A DNA stretch of 64,000 nucleotides, from contig FSRD01000001.1 of the NCBI GenBank assembly GCA_900129675.1, forward strand, positions 423,501-487,500. The letters run 5' to 3'. The notes beneath the pieces were generated by a model that was not told the origin of the DNA, searched no databases, and saw nothing but the letters and a program-made list of their open reading frames with translations. This stretch comes from Bradyrhizobium erythrophlei. Its GTDB lineage: Bacteria; Pseudomonadota; Alphaproteobacteria; Rhizobiales; Xanthobacteraceae. This document shows positions 53,984-63,678 of the stretch, one piece after another (position 1 is the stretch's first letter; the number at the start of each line of letters is the position of its first letter). The translations under genes were made by a program, and so were the position numbers.

Positions 53984-54660
53984 CGCCGCTTCTCCTCGCA
54001 ATTGTATAATAACCTGCATCAATGTGGGGTAGCATAGCCGATTTTGGTCGAAGCTCGAAGCAGCTTTTTGCGTGCAAGGAACCGCGTTCTCGCGGCACGA
54101 TGTGCCCGAGTTTTGCGCAACTGTTGCCCCTCTTCGAGAACAGAGGGCGCAGGGAAAGCCGGATGCGCGCTGCACCCGCGGTCTCGCGTGCACTGTGCAC
54201 AAGAACACGCACACGAGCATACAGGTTCAGCGGAGAACATCCGGCCTTCCCTGCGCAATGGCTTTACGGCTTACTTCGTGCTCTCCCTGGTGAGGCGTGC
54301 TCTTTTGCCACCATCGCCCGCGAGAAGCCTGGCTCTCGCGAACTTGGCGCCAGCGTCGGGCGCCAGAACCACACGACTTCGCCGTCCGCGTCAGCCACGT
54401 TCGTCGTCGTGACTTCCGCGTCCACCGCATCCCACCGCACGTTCGTGACGATCGCGAGCCGCCCCTCTTGTCGGGTGAGACGCGCGGAGAGAAACCACTG
54501 ATTTGCCCGACGGCGGAAGCGAAATATTTTTTTGCTGAGGACTGGACAGATAGAATCACGTTGGAAGCTCAGGCGAATTTCGCTTTTTGCCGAAATCGTT
54601 GCCGGCGAACGCCGGGACGACCAGAAGGGTACGATGCGTCTAGCCGTGCGGCACGCTTCC
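53984..54660. repeat. Dispersed ~430-bp intergenic repeat (54063-54490) and flanks
   Basis: The stretch CGTTCTCGCGGCACGATGTG, GGGAAAGCCGGATGCGCGCT, GGTTCAGCGGAGAACATCCG and CTTTACGGCTTACTTCGTGC is a sequence I recognise as recurring across Bradyrhizobium and Rhodopseudomonas genomes, where it creates spurious translations on both strands. No second copy lies in this window. No gene supported here. Confidence 0.55.
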
Positions 54661-54663
54661 CTC

Positions 54664-54809
54664 CTTCTCCCCTTGTGGGAGAAGGAGGCGCGGACGCAGT
54701 CCGCGCCGGATGAGGGGTTCTCTCCGCGAACACTGAATTTGCGGAGACAGACCCCTCACCCGTCGCCTCACTTCGTGAGGCGCCACCCTCTCCCACAAGG
54801 GGAGAGGGA
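54664..54809. repeat. Dispersed palindromic repeat (CTTCTCCCCTTGTGGGAGAAG family), copy 2
   Basis: Begins CCTTCTCCCCTTGTGGGAGA and ends CCCTCTCCCACAAGGGGAGA, with GGATGAGGGGTTCTCT and CAGACCCCTCACCC inside; same family as 44773-44904. Confidence 0.85.
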
Positions 54810-54874
54810 AAAAGAGCAGCGAAAATGCTATAGTGATCGCCGAAGACCGCGTGTGCAAACAGGGGAGGCTTTCA

Positions 54875-55678
54875 ATGACCAGGGGCAGCAGGCTTGCGAC
54901 GGCTACTGTGATCGCGTTGGTGGCGCTGGCGTCTGTCGCCCCGCACGCGAAGGCGGCGCAATGCGGCAATGGTCCGGGTGGCTTCGAGACCTGGAAGCAG
55001 GAGTTCGCCCGCGAGGCCGGGGCTAAGGGCATCGGCGCCACCGGGGTCGCCGCCCTGATGCAGACGCATTATGCCAGCGCAACGATTGGCGCCGACCGCA
55101 GCCAGCGCAGTTTTGGTCTTTCGCTCGATCAGTTCCTCGCCAAACGCGGCGCCTCCACCATCGTCGCGCGCGGCCGCTCGCTGAAGCAATCGCAAGGCGC
55201 GCTGTTCGCGTCGATCCAGCAGCGCTACGGCGTCCCGCCGGGGCCGCTGATAGCGATCTGGGGCATGGAGACCGGCTTTGGCAGCCAGCGCGGCAACCAG
55301 AACATGCTGTCGTCGATCGCGACGCTGGCCTATGACTGCCGCCGCCCGGAATTCTTCACCGAGCAGCTCTATGCGGCGCTAAAACTCGTCGACCGCGGCG
55401 CGCTGTCGGCCGCCACGCGCGGCTCCATGCATGGCGAGGTCGGCCAGACCCAGTTCATGCCCAAGAACATTCTGGCCTATGGCACCGGCAATCTCGACGT
55501 CGCCGCCAACGCGCTGAACTCGACCGCCAACTTCCTCCGCGCCCACGGCTGGCGCGCCGGCGCGGGCTACCAGCCGGGCGAACCCAATTTTGCGGCGATC
55601 GAGGCGTGGAACGCGGCGGGGGTTTATCAGAAGGCGATCGCGATTATGGGAAGGCAGATTGATGGGGGGGATCGTTGA
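54875..55678 (+). CDS. Lytic murein transglycosylase (MltB-like)
   Basis: 267 residues from the ATG at 54875, which has GGGGAGG upstream. Signal peptide to about residue 28. Catalytic Glu132 lies in IWGMETGFG; GEVGQTQFMP and NFLRAHGW follow, all typical of family-3 (MltB/SltB) enzymes. It cuts the MurNAc-GlcNAc bond of peptidoglycan with formation of 1,6-anhydroMurNAc. No lipobox is seen, so it is soluble in the periplasm. The second copy of the 2283-bp element begins 80 bases past the stop. Confidence 0.92.
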   Translation: MTRGSRLATATVIALVALASVAPHAKAAQCGNGPGGFETWKQEFAREAGAKGIGATGVAALMQTHYASATIGADRSQRSFGLSLDQFLAKRGASTIVARGRSLKQSQGALFASIQQRYGVPPGPLIAIWGMETGFGSQRGNQNMLSSIATLAYDCRRPEFFTEQLYAALKLVDRGALSAATRGSMHGEVGQTQFMPKNILAYGTGNLDVAANALNSTANFLRAHGWRAGAGYQPGEPNFAAIEAWNAAGVYQKAIAIMGRQIDGGDR

Positions 55679-55786
55679 ACGAGGCCGGGCGGTGGAGCAA
55701 AAAGCTATGTCTGGTCGGGCGACCCTCCCACAGTGCACTCAATCGGTCGCCGTAATTCTAACCAAAAATATTTGAAATTTTTAGCG

Positions 55787-56170
55787 TCAACCGATGTTCG
55801 TCAATTGATGCGTCGGATATCCGAGGATGGTGCTTGTTCGGCCTGTGTCGCGATCAACGTAGATGAATGCCGGTCCGTCGATGCGATAGTGGCCCTTCCA
55901 ACCGATCGCGAAGGTGGTATCAGTCTCGTCGATGTGGATCGGTTCGGGGTCTCCATCCCGGGCCAGTCGTGCAGCGAGTTGGTCGGAAGGGTCAAGCAGC
56001 CACGCATCGCCAGATTTGCTCGAGAACAGGATGAGCTGACCGATGCTGATCACGCGTCCGGTGTGGTCGGCTGCCCGACGCTGAATGTAACGGACCTCAT
56101 CGGTGAGACGAAAGCTCTTGCCGTCCACCATGCGCTTGCCCGGTCCACGCTTGATGCCGGTGTTAGCCAT
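55787..56170 (-). CDS. Small conserved protein of the 2283-bp element, copy 2
   Basis: 127 residues, identical to the product of 18131-18514, again with its start codon overlapping that of the divergent large gene in CCATGG. Confidence 0.6.
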   Translation of the reverse strand: MANTGIKRGPGKRMVDGKSFRLTDEVRYIQRRAADHTGRVISIGQLILFSSKSGDAWLLDPSDQLAARLARDGDPEPIHIDETDTTFAIGWKGHYRIDGPAFIYVDRDTGRTSTILGYPTHQLTNIG

Positions 56171-57788
56171 GGAACTTTTCACCAAATTGTTCGGCGACTT
56201 GCTGCTGTTCGTTTACCATTGCTTCGACCGCATTGTCATTCACGGCTACCTCAGTGGGCTGTCACGGCCCGAACAGGTAGTGCACTTTTTCCGAAAGGTC
56301 GTTGGCATTCCTGTGGTCAGCAAAGAGATCTTGAGCCAGCGAACGGCCGACTACCAGAACTGGGTCGAGGCCTTCGCCCGCAATCATAATATCCCGATCG
56401 AGTGGGCCGAAAAGGGGGTGCGCAAGGAAGACTATGTGCTCCCCTGGCTACGCCGAATGACAAAGAGGAACGCCTATGGCGTTTATTTCATCTTCAAGAG
56501 TATGGAACAGGGCCCGACCTTCCGGGTCAGCGTGCCGAAGTATCCCACCAAGGATCCAAACCACCGCATCCTCGCCCGCCAGCGCAGCCGCTTCACACAC
56601 GACTACTTCTATATCCGCGATGAAGTTCTCGGCCCCATGGTGATGCGTGTCGCAACCTTCTTCCCCTTCCAAACGACATATTACCTCAACGGCCACAACT
56701 TCATCGAGCAGGAGCTCAATCGTGAGCAGGTCGGCTTCCGCAAGAATGACAATGCCTTCCTGGCGATTGACGACATCGCTGCACTCCAGGCCGCTGCCGA
56801 CAGACTGAGCCCCGACATCATTCGCAAACGGCTCGACTATTGGACCCTGATCCTCGGGCCCAAGTTCTCCGTCAAGGAGCGCAAGCGGGTAAAGCTGTCG
56901 CGCTTCTATGCCATCTCGCAAATCGAATATTGCCGCAACTTCATCTTCAAACGGAACTTTCCCATCCACAAACTGTTCGAACGCGGCTGCGAGCTCGGAC
57001 TGTGGCGGCTGACAGCCCACAAGATTGCCGAGATCTTCGGCGCCCGCCTACACCGCAGGCTGCCCGGCAAGCTCGCCACCGTCATCGATCAGATCGAGCA
57101 TGGCCATCACGTCTTCCGCGCCTACTTCAAGCACGCCTTCCTGAAGCAGTACGAAAAGTTCGCAACGTTCTTGCGCAATGAGCTCTGCTCCAACAACCTC
57201 AACGACTTCGGCCTCAAAAAGGGATTGGACAATCTCGACGCCGTCCGCCAGACCTTCCAAGTCATCACCAGCCGCTTCGCTGGCTTCCAGGCCCAGTGGC
57301 TCAACGTTCACGTCGACTTCCCGCTTTTGCAGCGGATTGCGCTGCCGATCACCATCGGTTCGGTCCGCTATCCCGGCATCAAAATCCACGACAGACGAGT
57401 CATTCGGCTTCTCGAGGTTCTCTTGCATGGCGCCACTCACGTCGGCGGCTGGACCGCGAAGGAAATCCACCAATCCGTCCTCACGACCTTCAGTCTCTCC
57501 GAACCATCTTATGGTCTGAACCAACTGCGCTACGATCTGCGCAAGCTCAAAGGTCACGGACTGCTTGAACGCGACGGATCCCGCTACGCTTACCGCCTCA
57601 CCTCAAAGGGTGTTCAAGTCGCCTTGCTATTTCTGTTCTTCCACAAACGGCTGTGCGGACCACTTGCCAACAGCCGCTTCCACCGCCGTCCGGACCCTCA
57701 AAATCGCCCAGACAGCCGACTCGAAGCCGCCTACCACCGCGCCGACAAGGCCATCCAGAATATCGTCGATTTGCTCGCTACCGCGTGA
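56169..57788 (+). CDS. Large protein of the 2283-bp element, copy 2
   Basis: 539 residues, identical in sequence to the product of 18513-20132; the one base difference inside the gene (56882 C for T) is silent. See the first copy for domains. Its last codons are again repeated after the stop. Confidence 0.75.
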   Translation: MELFTKLFGDLLLFVYHCFDRIVIHGYLSGLSRPEQVVHFFRKVVGIPVVSKEILSQRTADYQNWVEAFARNHNIPIEWAEKGVRKEDYVLPWLRRMTKRNAYGVYFIFKSMEQGPTFRVSVPKYPTKDPNHRILARQRSRFTHDYFYIRDEVLGPMVMRVATFFPFQTTYYLNGHNFIEQELNREQVGFRKNDNAFLAIDDIAALQAAADRLSPDIIRKRLDYWTLILGPKFSVKERKRVKLSRFYAISQIEYCRNFIFKRNFPIHKLFERGCELGLWRLTAHKIAEIFGARLHRRLPGKLATVIDQIEHGHHVFRAYFKHAFLKQYEKFATFLRNELCSNNLNDFGLKKGLDNLDAVRQTFQVITSRFAGFQAQWLNVHVDFPLLQRIALPITIGSVRYPGIKIHDRRVIRLLEVLLHGATHVGGWTAKEIHQSVLTTFSLSEPSYGLNQLRYDLRKLKGHGLLERDGSRYAYRLTSKGVQVALLFLFFHKRLCGPLANSRFHRRPDPQNRPDSRLEAAYHRADKAIQNIVDLLATA

Positions 57789-58033
57789 CGGAGCCACTTC
57801 ATTGTTGGAGTCGTCTTATTTAACATCCCGCAGGCTAAACAAACGGCTGTGCGGACCACTTGCCAACAGCCGCTTCCACCGCCGTCCGGACCCTCAAAAT
57901 CGCCCAGACAGCCGACTCGAAGCCGCCTACCACCGCGCCGACAAGGCCATCCAGAATATCGTCGATTTGCTCGCTACCGCGTGACGGAGCCACTTCATTG
58001 TTGGAGTCGTCTTATTTAACATCCCGCAGGCTA
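57644..58033. repeat. 195-bp tandem duplication, copy 2
   Basis: Units 57644-57838 and 57839-58033, matching 19988-20182 and 20183-20377. Confidence 0.9.
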
Positions 58034-58040
58034 GAATCTA

Positions 58041-58457
58041 AGGTAGCCGCTCACAACGAGGGCTATCGAATAGATGAAGGGTACACGTTAAGTGGCGCCG
58101 AATGGAGTCAGCGAATTTGCGAATGCCGAGAATGGCGCGCTACTCAGAATAAAAGTACGGCGAGCTCTTATATCCTTAAAATTACGATATAAATTCAAAC
58201 AGGCCTGCACGCCGGTAGTGCCAGTCCGCACATTTGCGTTGAGCAGCCCACATTAGGCACGAATATCAGCCGCATACCGCCGCCCGGCGTATTGCAGAGT
58301 CGGCTCACGCGGCAACGCGCCGCGGCCGTGGTCCGGGATATCGATCAGCGTGTGGCCGCAATGCAGAACTCAAGCGATCTGGGCAGGTTGAGTGCCGACG
58401 ACCGAGTGGCGCGTGCTGACGGAGCAGAGCGCGCCGCTTGCGGTGGTATCTCGTGGA
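58041..58457. other. Intergenic region upstream of higB
   Basis: About 420 bases. No gene recognised. The higBA promoter and operator lie at its right edge. Confidence 0.4.
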
Positions 58458-58497
58458 GATACGCAGGACTTGCAATACGTATCCTGATGAGATACGT
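58458..58497. promoter_or_regulatory. Probable higBA operator
   Basis: GATACG at 58458-58463 and CGTATC at 58478-58483 form an inverted pair; a further GATACGT lies at 58491-58497, eight bases before the higB start. Antitoxins of this family repress their own operon through such repeats. Confidence 0.6.
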
Positions 58498-58504
58498 TAC
58501 GCCC

Positions 58505-58789
58505 ATGATCAGGAGCTTCAGGGGGAAGTTTGCCGAGTCGATCCTTCAGGGCCGCATGGTCCCGAAGGGTTTCCCGGCAAATCTCGCCAGGGCGGCTCGC
58601 CGAAAACTGATCATGGTGGATGCCGCCACCTTTCTCGAGGCCTTGAACTCACCTCCCGGAAATCGCCTTGAAGCTCTCAAGGGCGATTTGGCCGGTAAGC
58701 ACTCGATCCGCATCAATGATCAATGGCGGGTCGTGTTCAGGTGGACCGATGCGGGTCCCGAAGACGTGGAGATCATCGACTATCACTAG
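58505..58789 (+). CDS. higB: HigB-type toxin (RelE/ParE superfamily)
   Basis: 94 residues from the ATG at 58505. The start MIRSFRGKFAESILQGRMVP and the segment NRLEALKGDLAGKHSIRIND with QWRVVFRW and the C-terminal DVEIIDYH are diagnostic for HigB of the Proteus/Vibrio type, a ribosome-dependent mRNA interferase. The antitoxin gene starts 40 bases after the stop, in the toxin-first order normal for higBA. Confidence 0.93.
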   Translation: MIRSFRGKFAESILQGRMVPKGFPANLARAARRKLIMVDAATFLEALNSPPGNRLEALKGDLAGKHSIRINDQWRVVFRWTDAGPEDVEIIDYH

Positions 58790-58829
58790 CCAAACCGGCC
58801 GAATGTGGCCCCCGAACAGGAGTTCGCAC

Positions 58830-59126
58830 ATGGCAAGGAAGCTTCCGCCCGTTCATCCCGGCGAAATCCTGCGGGAGGAATTTCTCGTTCCGCTCAAGCT
58901 GACGCCTTACGCGGTCGCGGCCGCGTTGAACGTGCCACGCACCCGGATCGAACGCATCGCGCGCGAGGAAAAGCCGGTGACGGCCGACACGGCGCTGCGG
59001 CTCGGCAAATTCTTCAGGACCGGTGCGGCGTTCTGGATGAACATTCAGGCGCGCTTCGATCTCGAAACGGCCGAAGGCGCGCTGGCGCCGCAGATCAGGA
59101 AGATCGCGCCTTACGAGGCGGCGTGA
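58830..59126 (+). CDS. higA: HigA-type antitoxin (HTH XRE)
   Basis: 98 residues; CAGGAG lies upstream of the ATG. The opening PPVHPGEILREEFLVPL is the HigA signature, followed by the HTH (YAVAAALNVPRTRIERIARE) and RTGAAFWMNIQARFDLETAE. It binds HigB and represses the operon. Confidence 0.94.
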   Translation: MARKLPPVHPGEILREEFLVPLKLTPYAVAAALNVPRTRIERIAREEKPVTADTALRLGKFFRTGAAFWMNIQARFDLETAEGALAPQIRKIAPYEAA

Positions 59127-59442
59127 AAGCGATGCGCTCGGCCGGCAGCACAAATGACGGTGGCCGGCGCCGCGGCGGGAGCCCCCCTGAATGAACATTC
59201 AATCGGACGGAATGTTTAGTGCACTGTCACCTTAATTCGAAAGTGCCCGCTTGCAGGCCGGATAGATCCGCCATGATCGACCTCATCGAGGTATCGAGGA
59301 ATGCGGCTGCGCAATTCTTCAAGGATGACGTGGGGTCCGAAGAACCCGCCAACGCGTCGTTTGTCGGCGGATTTCTCCGTCAACGGCTTTCTTGATTGCC
59401 ACCCGTCGAACAAGTGCCTTGCTCTCCGGCCAGGCGAGGAAA
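59127..59442. other. Intergenic region after higA
   Basis: About 315 bases with no gene I can support. The word CCCCCTGAATGAACATTCA at 59185-59203 recurs in similar form at 60534-60553 and is probably part of a dispersed repeat. Confidence 0.4.
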
Positions 59443-59565
59443 TCAGGAACAAACCCAGATAATCGCTACCGCCATCGGCAAGCCCAAGGCCAAGGCGACG
59501 GCAATCGTCGCTGTGAATGCGGAAAGCAAATTTGCCTCAGGCTGCACCTTGTCCAGTTCAGACAT
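59443..59565 (-). CDS. 40-residue membrane protein
   Basis: MSELDKVQPEANLLSAFTAT then IAVALALGLPMAVAIIWVCS: a polar start and one membrane helix. GGAG lies seven bases before the ATG at 59565. No family recognised. The following 59566-60009 holds no gene; an imperfect hairpin AAAAAGCCGTCACCG...CGGCGACGGCTT lies at about 59590-59626. Confidence 0.5.
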   Translation of the reverse strand: MSELDKVQPEANLLSAFTATIAVALALGLPMAVAIIWVCS

Positions 59566-60009
59566 CGCTCTACTCCACGGCTCGGCAAGGCAAAAAGCCG
59601 TCACCGGGACAAAGCGGCGACGGCTTCTCGCTCGCACACACGTTTCCAGAAGGGACGGACCAATGGTGCTCGGACATGGTTAATGGAGTATTAACGGCGC
59701 AGGATCGGCATCAAATATGCAGCCAATGCTGGACATTACCCATATGGCGGCCGCGACCTTTGATCGCCTGTCCATCGCCCCCTTGCGATCCTGACGCACT
59801 CTCGAACTGTCCGAACCATGACAGCGTGGAATAACAGAAAATAGCAATGACGAAGCATTTCAATGCGCGTCCTCTTCGCAAGGGGAAACGCTTCCGCATC
59901 GGTCAACTGCGCCATGCGCCGCCCGCTCGCCCAATTCGGGGGTATGATACGCCCCTCACCCGAGGAACCTGGTCAGTGCAGGTTTTGCACAAGAACGAGG
60001 ACGTCTACT

Positions 60010-60387
60010 ATGCGTTTGTCAAAAGTAGCCGCTTTGGCGCTTATCGTTGGAGCTACAAGCTTCATGTCCGTGTCTTTGGTGCTGGCCGCTTCTGACTGTC
60101 CAACATTGGCAGAACTGGCGGATTGGGGAGAGAATTCGACCGGCGACATTAGCGTCATGTCCGGGGGAAGTTGCCAATTCCCGATCAAGATGCGCGGCAC
60201 GGTCAGTGGTTCGGACATTTTACAAAAGCCGGTGCACGGCAAGTTGAAAAAGCTCAACATAGCTACTTACGAATACAAGGCGAAGGCCAGATATAAGGGA
60301 AGCGATACTTTTGCCATCAAGGCAACGGGTCAGGGGCCGACGACTTCCGGCACGTCGATAATTACTGTGCACGCGACGATCAAATAG
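60010..60387 (+). CDS. Small exported protein with Ig-like/cadherin-type fold
   Basis: 125 residues from the ATG at 60010 (CGAGGACG upstream). Signal peptide to about residue 27 (VGATSFMSVSLVLA). The mature part is beta-rich with repeated strands (QKPVHGKLKKLNIATYEYKA, then YKGSDTFAIKATGQGPTTSG), like bacterial Ig/cadherin-type modules, and two cysteines that could pair. Function unknown. Confidence 0.65.
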   Translation: MRLSKVAALALIVGATSFMSVSLVLAASDCPTLAELADWGENSTGDISVMSGGSCQFPIKMRGTVSGSDILQKPVHGKLKKLNIATYEYKAKARYKGSDTFAIKATGQGPTTSGTSIITVHATIK

Positions 60388-60597
60388 CGGTCCTCCATGG
60401 CGGACGCGCGCAACACACCAACGCAAAGCGCGTGCGATAGCTCGAAAGAGAAAGCTGGGGCGCGTAGCCCTGTGCCCCTCATGAAACTAATTCGTTTAAT
60501 TCAGGAAAATGGTGCCCAGGGGCGGGAGCGAACCGCCCCTGAATGAACATTCAGCCGCCCCGGCGCGACCAAGGATCGAGCCGTTGGAGCCTGCCCG

Positions 60598-61128
60598 ATG
60601 CGTCATTCGACTTTTGCCGCCGTCGCGACAAGGAATTCGCTGCCCGGTCGCAAAATCCTGTGCGTCCTGACCGCCCTTGCCTTGATGGCAGCCGCCTCAC
60701 CGGCTGCCGCCAGCGAGTGGCGTTACGGTTGCAGAGGCGTGCTCCCGAGCGGGGACGCGCCGATCATCATCTTCAACCGCGCCTCGCTCGTCATGCTGCC
60801 GAAGGCCTGGGTCAAGGGATCGCTGTTTGCCTCGGTGTACGACGAGCTTCTGCGCTCGAGCTTTCGAGCGACCAACAACAATTCGGGGCTGGTTCCGACC
60901 ATGGTGTTTACGCGCGATGACCATCCCGACGAAAAGCTGACGCTGACCGAGAAGTCGTCAAAGACGATTTCGGACGTTCAACGTCCGGCCGGGCGCCAGC
61001 CGCGCTCCGAGCAGACAACCATTTACACGAAGGTCTATCGATGGGTCAGCGACGGCATCTATGCGGGTCCATACGATATCAAAATGGACTGCATCAATTA
61101 TGAGCTCTCGGCGCCGTTACACCGATAG
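60598..61128 (+). CDS. Exported hypothetical protein
   Basis: 176 residues with a long-n-region signal peptide cleaved after PAAAS (about residue 39). The mature protein is beta-rich (EWRYGCRGVLPSGDAPIIIF, then YAGPYDIKMDCINYELSAPL) with two cysteines. Its last ~40 codons and the following bases are duplicated at 62651-62888. No family recognised. Confidence 0.65.
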   Translation: MRHSTFAAVATRNSLPGRKILCVLTALALMAAASPAAASEWRYGCRGVLPSGDAPIIIFNRASLVMLPKAWVKGSLFASVYDELLRSSFRATNNNSGLVPTMVFTRDDHPDEKLTLTEKSSKTISDVQRPAGRQPRSEQTTIYTKVYRWVSDGIYAGPYDIKMDCINYELSAPLHR

Positions 61129-61239
61129 GCCTCTGTGCGGGTCGTCGCTAATTGCGGTGACACTGTCACCGTAATTCCCCCGGCAAACGGAAATAGTCGG
61201 TCCAGCCCCCTACTCGATCACCTCGTCGGCGCGCAGAAC
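61008..61239 (+). repeat. Direct repeat flanking the acyltransferase gene, left copy
   Basis: Matches 62651-62888 at roughly 90 percent or better: ACACGAAGGTCTATCGATGG, GACGGCATCTATGCGGGTCC, CAAAATGGACTGCATCAATT, GACACTGTCACCGTAATTCC, ACTCGATCACCTCGTCGGC. It includes the end of the upstream gene. Confidence 0.88.
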
Positions 61240-61420
61240 GAGTATTCGGGGCGAACCAGTGCTGGTTCTGCCGGAGAAACGGGCGATCTCCATAGAGCTG
61301 GCCCTGGTTGCAGGCACAATGCGTTGAGCGCACAGGTAGCAGCAACTAAAACCGGTGGACGCTCATCTCGAACTACTTTAGCTTGCGGCCGCACATGTAG
61401 TTGTTTGATTCGGGCGAGTA

Positions 61421-62521
61421 GTGCGGACTTATATTCCAAAGTTGGACGGGTTGCGAGCTGTGGCGGTGGGGCTGGTTCTCATCGAGCATTTCGTTCATGG
61501 CTCAAATGTCGAAAGGCTCGCCCTCGGCGGCTTTGGCGTAAAATTATTCTTCGCGCTGAGCGGGTATCTGATCACGGGAGTTCTGCTCGATGCGCGGGCC
61601 AACCCGATCAAGATGGCCGCGCGGAACTTTTACTGGCGCCGATTCTTGAGACTGGCTCCAGCTCTATATATCGCGATCATTGGGTGCGCAGCGCTCAACA
61701 TCGCTGATATGCGTCAGGACTGGTGGATTCACGGTCTGTATTTGACCAACGTCAAGGTGGCGATCGATAACCATTGGGGGCCTGCAACGCACTTTTGGTC
61801 CTTGGCCGTCGAAGAACAGTTCTATTTCGTCTGGTTCGCGGTGGTTATTTTGTTGCCGCAGCGCGCCTTGCTACCATCAATCCTTGTCGGCATTTTTCTT
61901 CCAAATGCATATCAAGTCGCTCTTCACATGGCGGGAGCCGAGCCAGCTTTCGCCAGGGTTCTGCTGCTCGAATGTACTGACTATTTGTGTATGGGAGCTT
62001 TGCTGGTTTACCTGGAGCGCACCAGCCCCAAGAGATTCTGCTTCATCATGGATGTTCTTCGCGGCCCCTGGTGTTTAGCACTAGCGGCCTCAGTGGCGCT
62101 GATCGCTGTTCTTGCTTCGGTAAACGGGGATCCCGGCGGCACCTCCGCATCGCTCATTCGATTTGTTCGAATGCTTCTAACGGCGTTTTTGGTTTCGCAT
62201 GGTTTGAGCGCCAGCTCCTCGGGATTGTTTAACAAGGTTCTGTTATTTCCTTGGGTCAGGCACATGGGGAAAATTAGCTACGGAATTTATGTCTATCACC
62301 TATTTACACTTCCGTTGTTGGCTGACGTCTTGCACATCGACGCTCACTTCGGCCTGAGCGGAAAAACCGGAACACTGATAGCCGCGACGATAGAAGCCAT
62401 CATTAGCGTATCGCTGGCTCAACTGTCTTGGTCTCTCGTGGAGCTTCCGCTTTCGAGGTTTAAGAACTTGTTCGCCGGCGATTCCGTGCGAGAAACAGGG
62501 CCGGTCGTCCAAACTGTATAG
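61421..62521 (+). CDS. Membrane acyltransferase (acyltransferase-3 / OafA family)
   Basis: 366 residues from a GTG at 61421. About ten membrane helices. Family motifs: LDGLRAVAVGLVLIEHF with the catalytic His22, GVKLFFALSGYLIT, FYWRRFLRLAP and HFWSLAVEEQFYFVW. Such inner-membrane enzymes acetylate or succinylate sugars of lipopolysaccharide, exopolysaccharide or Nod factors. No polysaccharide genes are next to it. It lies between two ~235-bp direct repeats, and its AT-richer text suggests acquisition. Confidence 0.92.
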   Translation: MRTYIPKLDGLRAVAVGLVLIEHFVHGSNVERLALGGFGVKLFFALSGYLITGVLLDARANPIKMAARNFYWRRFLRLAPALYIAIIGCAALNIADMRQDWWIHGLYLTNVKVAIDNHWGPATHFWSLAVEEQFYFVWFAVVILLPQRALLPSILVGIFLPNAYQVALHMAGAEPAFARVLLLECTDYLCMGALLVYLERTSPKRFCFIMDVLRGPWCLALAASVALIAVLASVNGDPGGTSASLIRFVRMLLTAFLVSHGLSASSSGLFNKVLLFPWVRHMGKISYGIYVYHLFTLPLLADVLHIDAHFGLSGKTGTLIAATIEAIISVSLAQLSWSLVELPLSRFKNLFAGDSVRETGPVVQTV

Positions 62522-62650
62522 CCGTTGCCCCCTGCAATGCGAATAGCTTCATTCCCTCGAGCGGCCGGTCGTCGCCTCAATTTCTGAATGACGCTGCGAC
62601 CGAGGCTGCGCCCAGGGGCCTCGATGACGTTGAGCGACAGCCATGATATC

Positions 62651-62888
62651 GGAGCAAACGACCACGTACACGAAGGTCTATCGATGGATCAGCGACGGCA
62701 TCTATGCGGGTCCATACGATATCAAAATGGACTGCATCAATTATGAGCTCTCGGCGCCGTTACACCGATAGGCCTCTTTGCGGGTCGTCGCATCGAATTG
62801 CGGTGACACTGTCACCGTAATTCCCCCGGCAAACGGAAATAGTCGGTCCAGCCTCTCCCTACTCGATCACCTCGTCGGCACGCAGAAC
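62651..62888 (+). repeat. Direct repeat flanking the acyltransferase gene, right copy
   Basis: Repeats 61008-61239, including the last ~40 codons and stop of the 60598 gene without its start, so it is a gene fragment. 62522-63161 contains no intact gene. Confidence 0.88.
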
Positions 62889-63161
62889 CAGAGCGGACGG
62901 GATGATGACACCGAGCGTCCTGGCAGATGCACAAATGAGCATTGCTGACCGCTATCGGACTAATGACGGTTGACCGTGGTCTGGATTTGGCTCAGCCGGA
63001 CGATTTGCAACAGTCGAGGAATGGCCCAAAGGGCAATATCGCACTGACGGCGCGTTGTGGTGTCCTTTCCCCGGTTGATCTTGCTCGTGCTGGCATCCCG
63101 GATGCATCCAATGACCATTGATCCTCACCTCGCCTGTGGGCCGGAACGAACCGATCATCGC

Positions 63162-63545
63162 ATGAGCGAGTTCCATCGCGATCTCGTGCGGCGGGCCGAA
63201 GCGCTCGCCCTTGCCGAGTTCGACGGCATTTTTCGGATTTCAGGCCTTTGCCGCGCCCTTGGGGTGAGCGATCGAACGCTTCGCAAGGCCTTCAACAAGG
63301 CGTACGGCGAGCCCCCTTCTCGCCATTTACGCTTGTTGCGCCTGTCGCTGGCAAGAGGCGCCCTGCTGTCGACGCGCGGAAAGGCCGTTACCGTAACAGA
63401 GGTTGCCACAGGCTTCGGCTTTGTCGAACTAGGCCGCTTTTCGGTGGAGTATCGCAAGATTTTCGGCGAAAGCCCTTCGTCGACGCGGTTGCGCGGCTCT
63501 CGTTCCAACTTAAGTCAGCAACCTTGTCAGGTTCGAGCCGAATAG
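63162..63545 (+). CDS. AraC-type regulator, HTH domain only
   Basis: 127 residues from the ATG at 63162 (63057 also in frame). Both HTH units of AraC are present: ISGLCRALGVSDRTLRKAFN and TVTEVATGFGFVELGRFSVE with YRKIFGESPSSTR. A full member would have ~150-200 more N-terminal residues; here only the DNA-binding part remains, as in SoxS/MarA or in a truncated gene. It lies 133 bases before the LssY-C gene. Confidence 0.8.
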   Translation: MSEFHRDLVRRAEALALAEFDGIFRISGLCRALGVSDRTLRKAFNKAYGEPPSRHLRLLRLSLARGALLSTRGKAVTVTEVATGFGFVELGRFSVEYRKIFGESPSSTRLRGSRSNLSQQPCQVRAE

Positions 63546-63678
63546 CTGTTGCATCGCCTGTCCTGGCTGCAAAGCCATTCTATAGCGACATCCAATCGAA
63601 CCGCTGGGATGCTGCCGACCAGCACATCGCCCCCAAAGCATCGCGTCGCGGCAGCCAACTTCATGGAAGGGTCATCCA

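Larger units (their letters stand above)
55758..58040. mobile_element. 2283-bp two-gene mobile element, copy 2
   Basis: Second copy of 18102-20384, same orientation, offset 37656. Flanks differ completely from copy 1 (left ...CCGTAATT, right AGGTAGCC...). It inserted between the MltB-like gene and higB. Confidence 0.85.

Noticed and set aside
54044-54412. A 122-codon plus-strand frame and its neighbours on both strands
   Set aside because: They lie in a dispersed repeat known to give spurious translations; no start signals or conserved protein.
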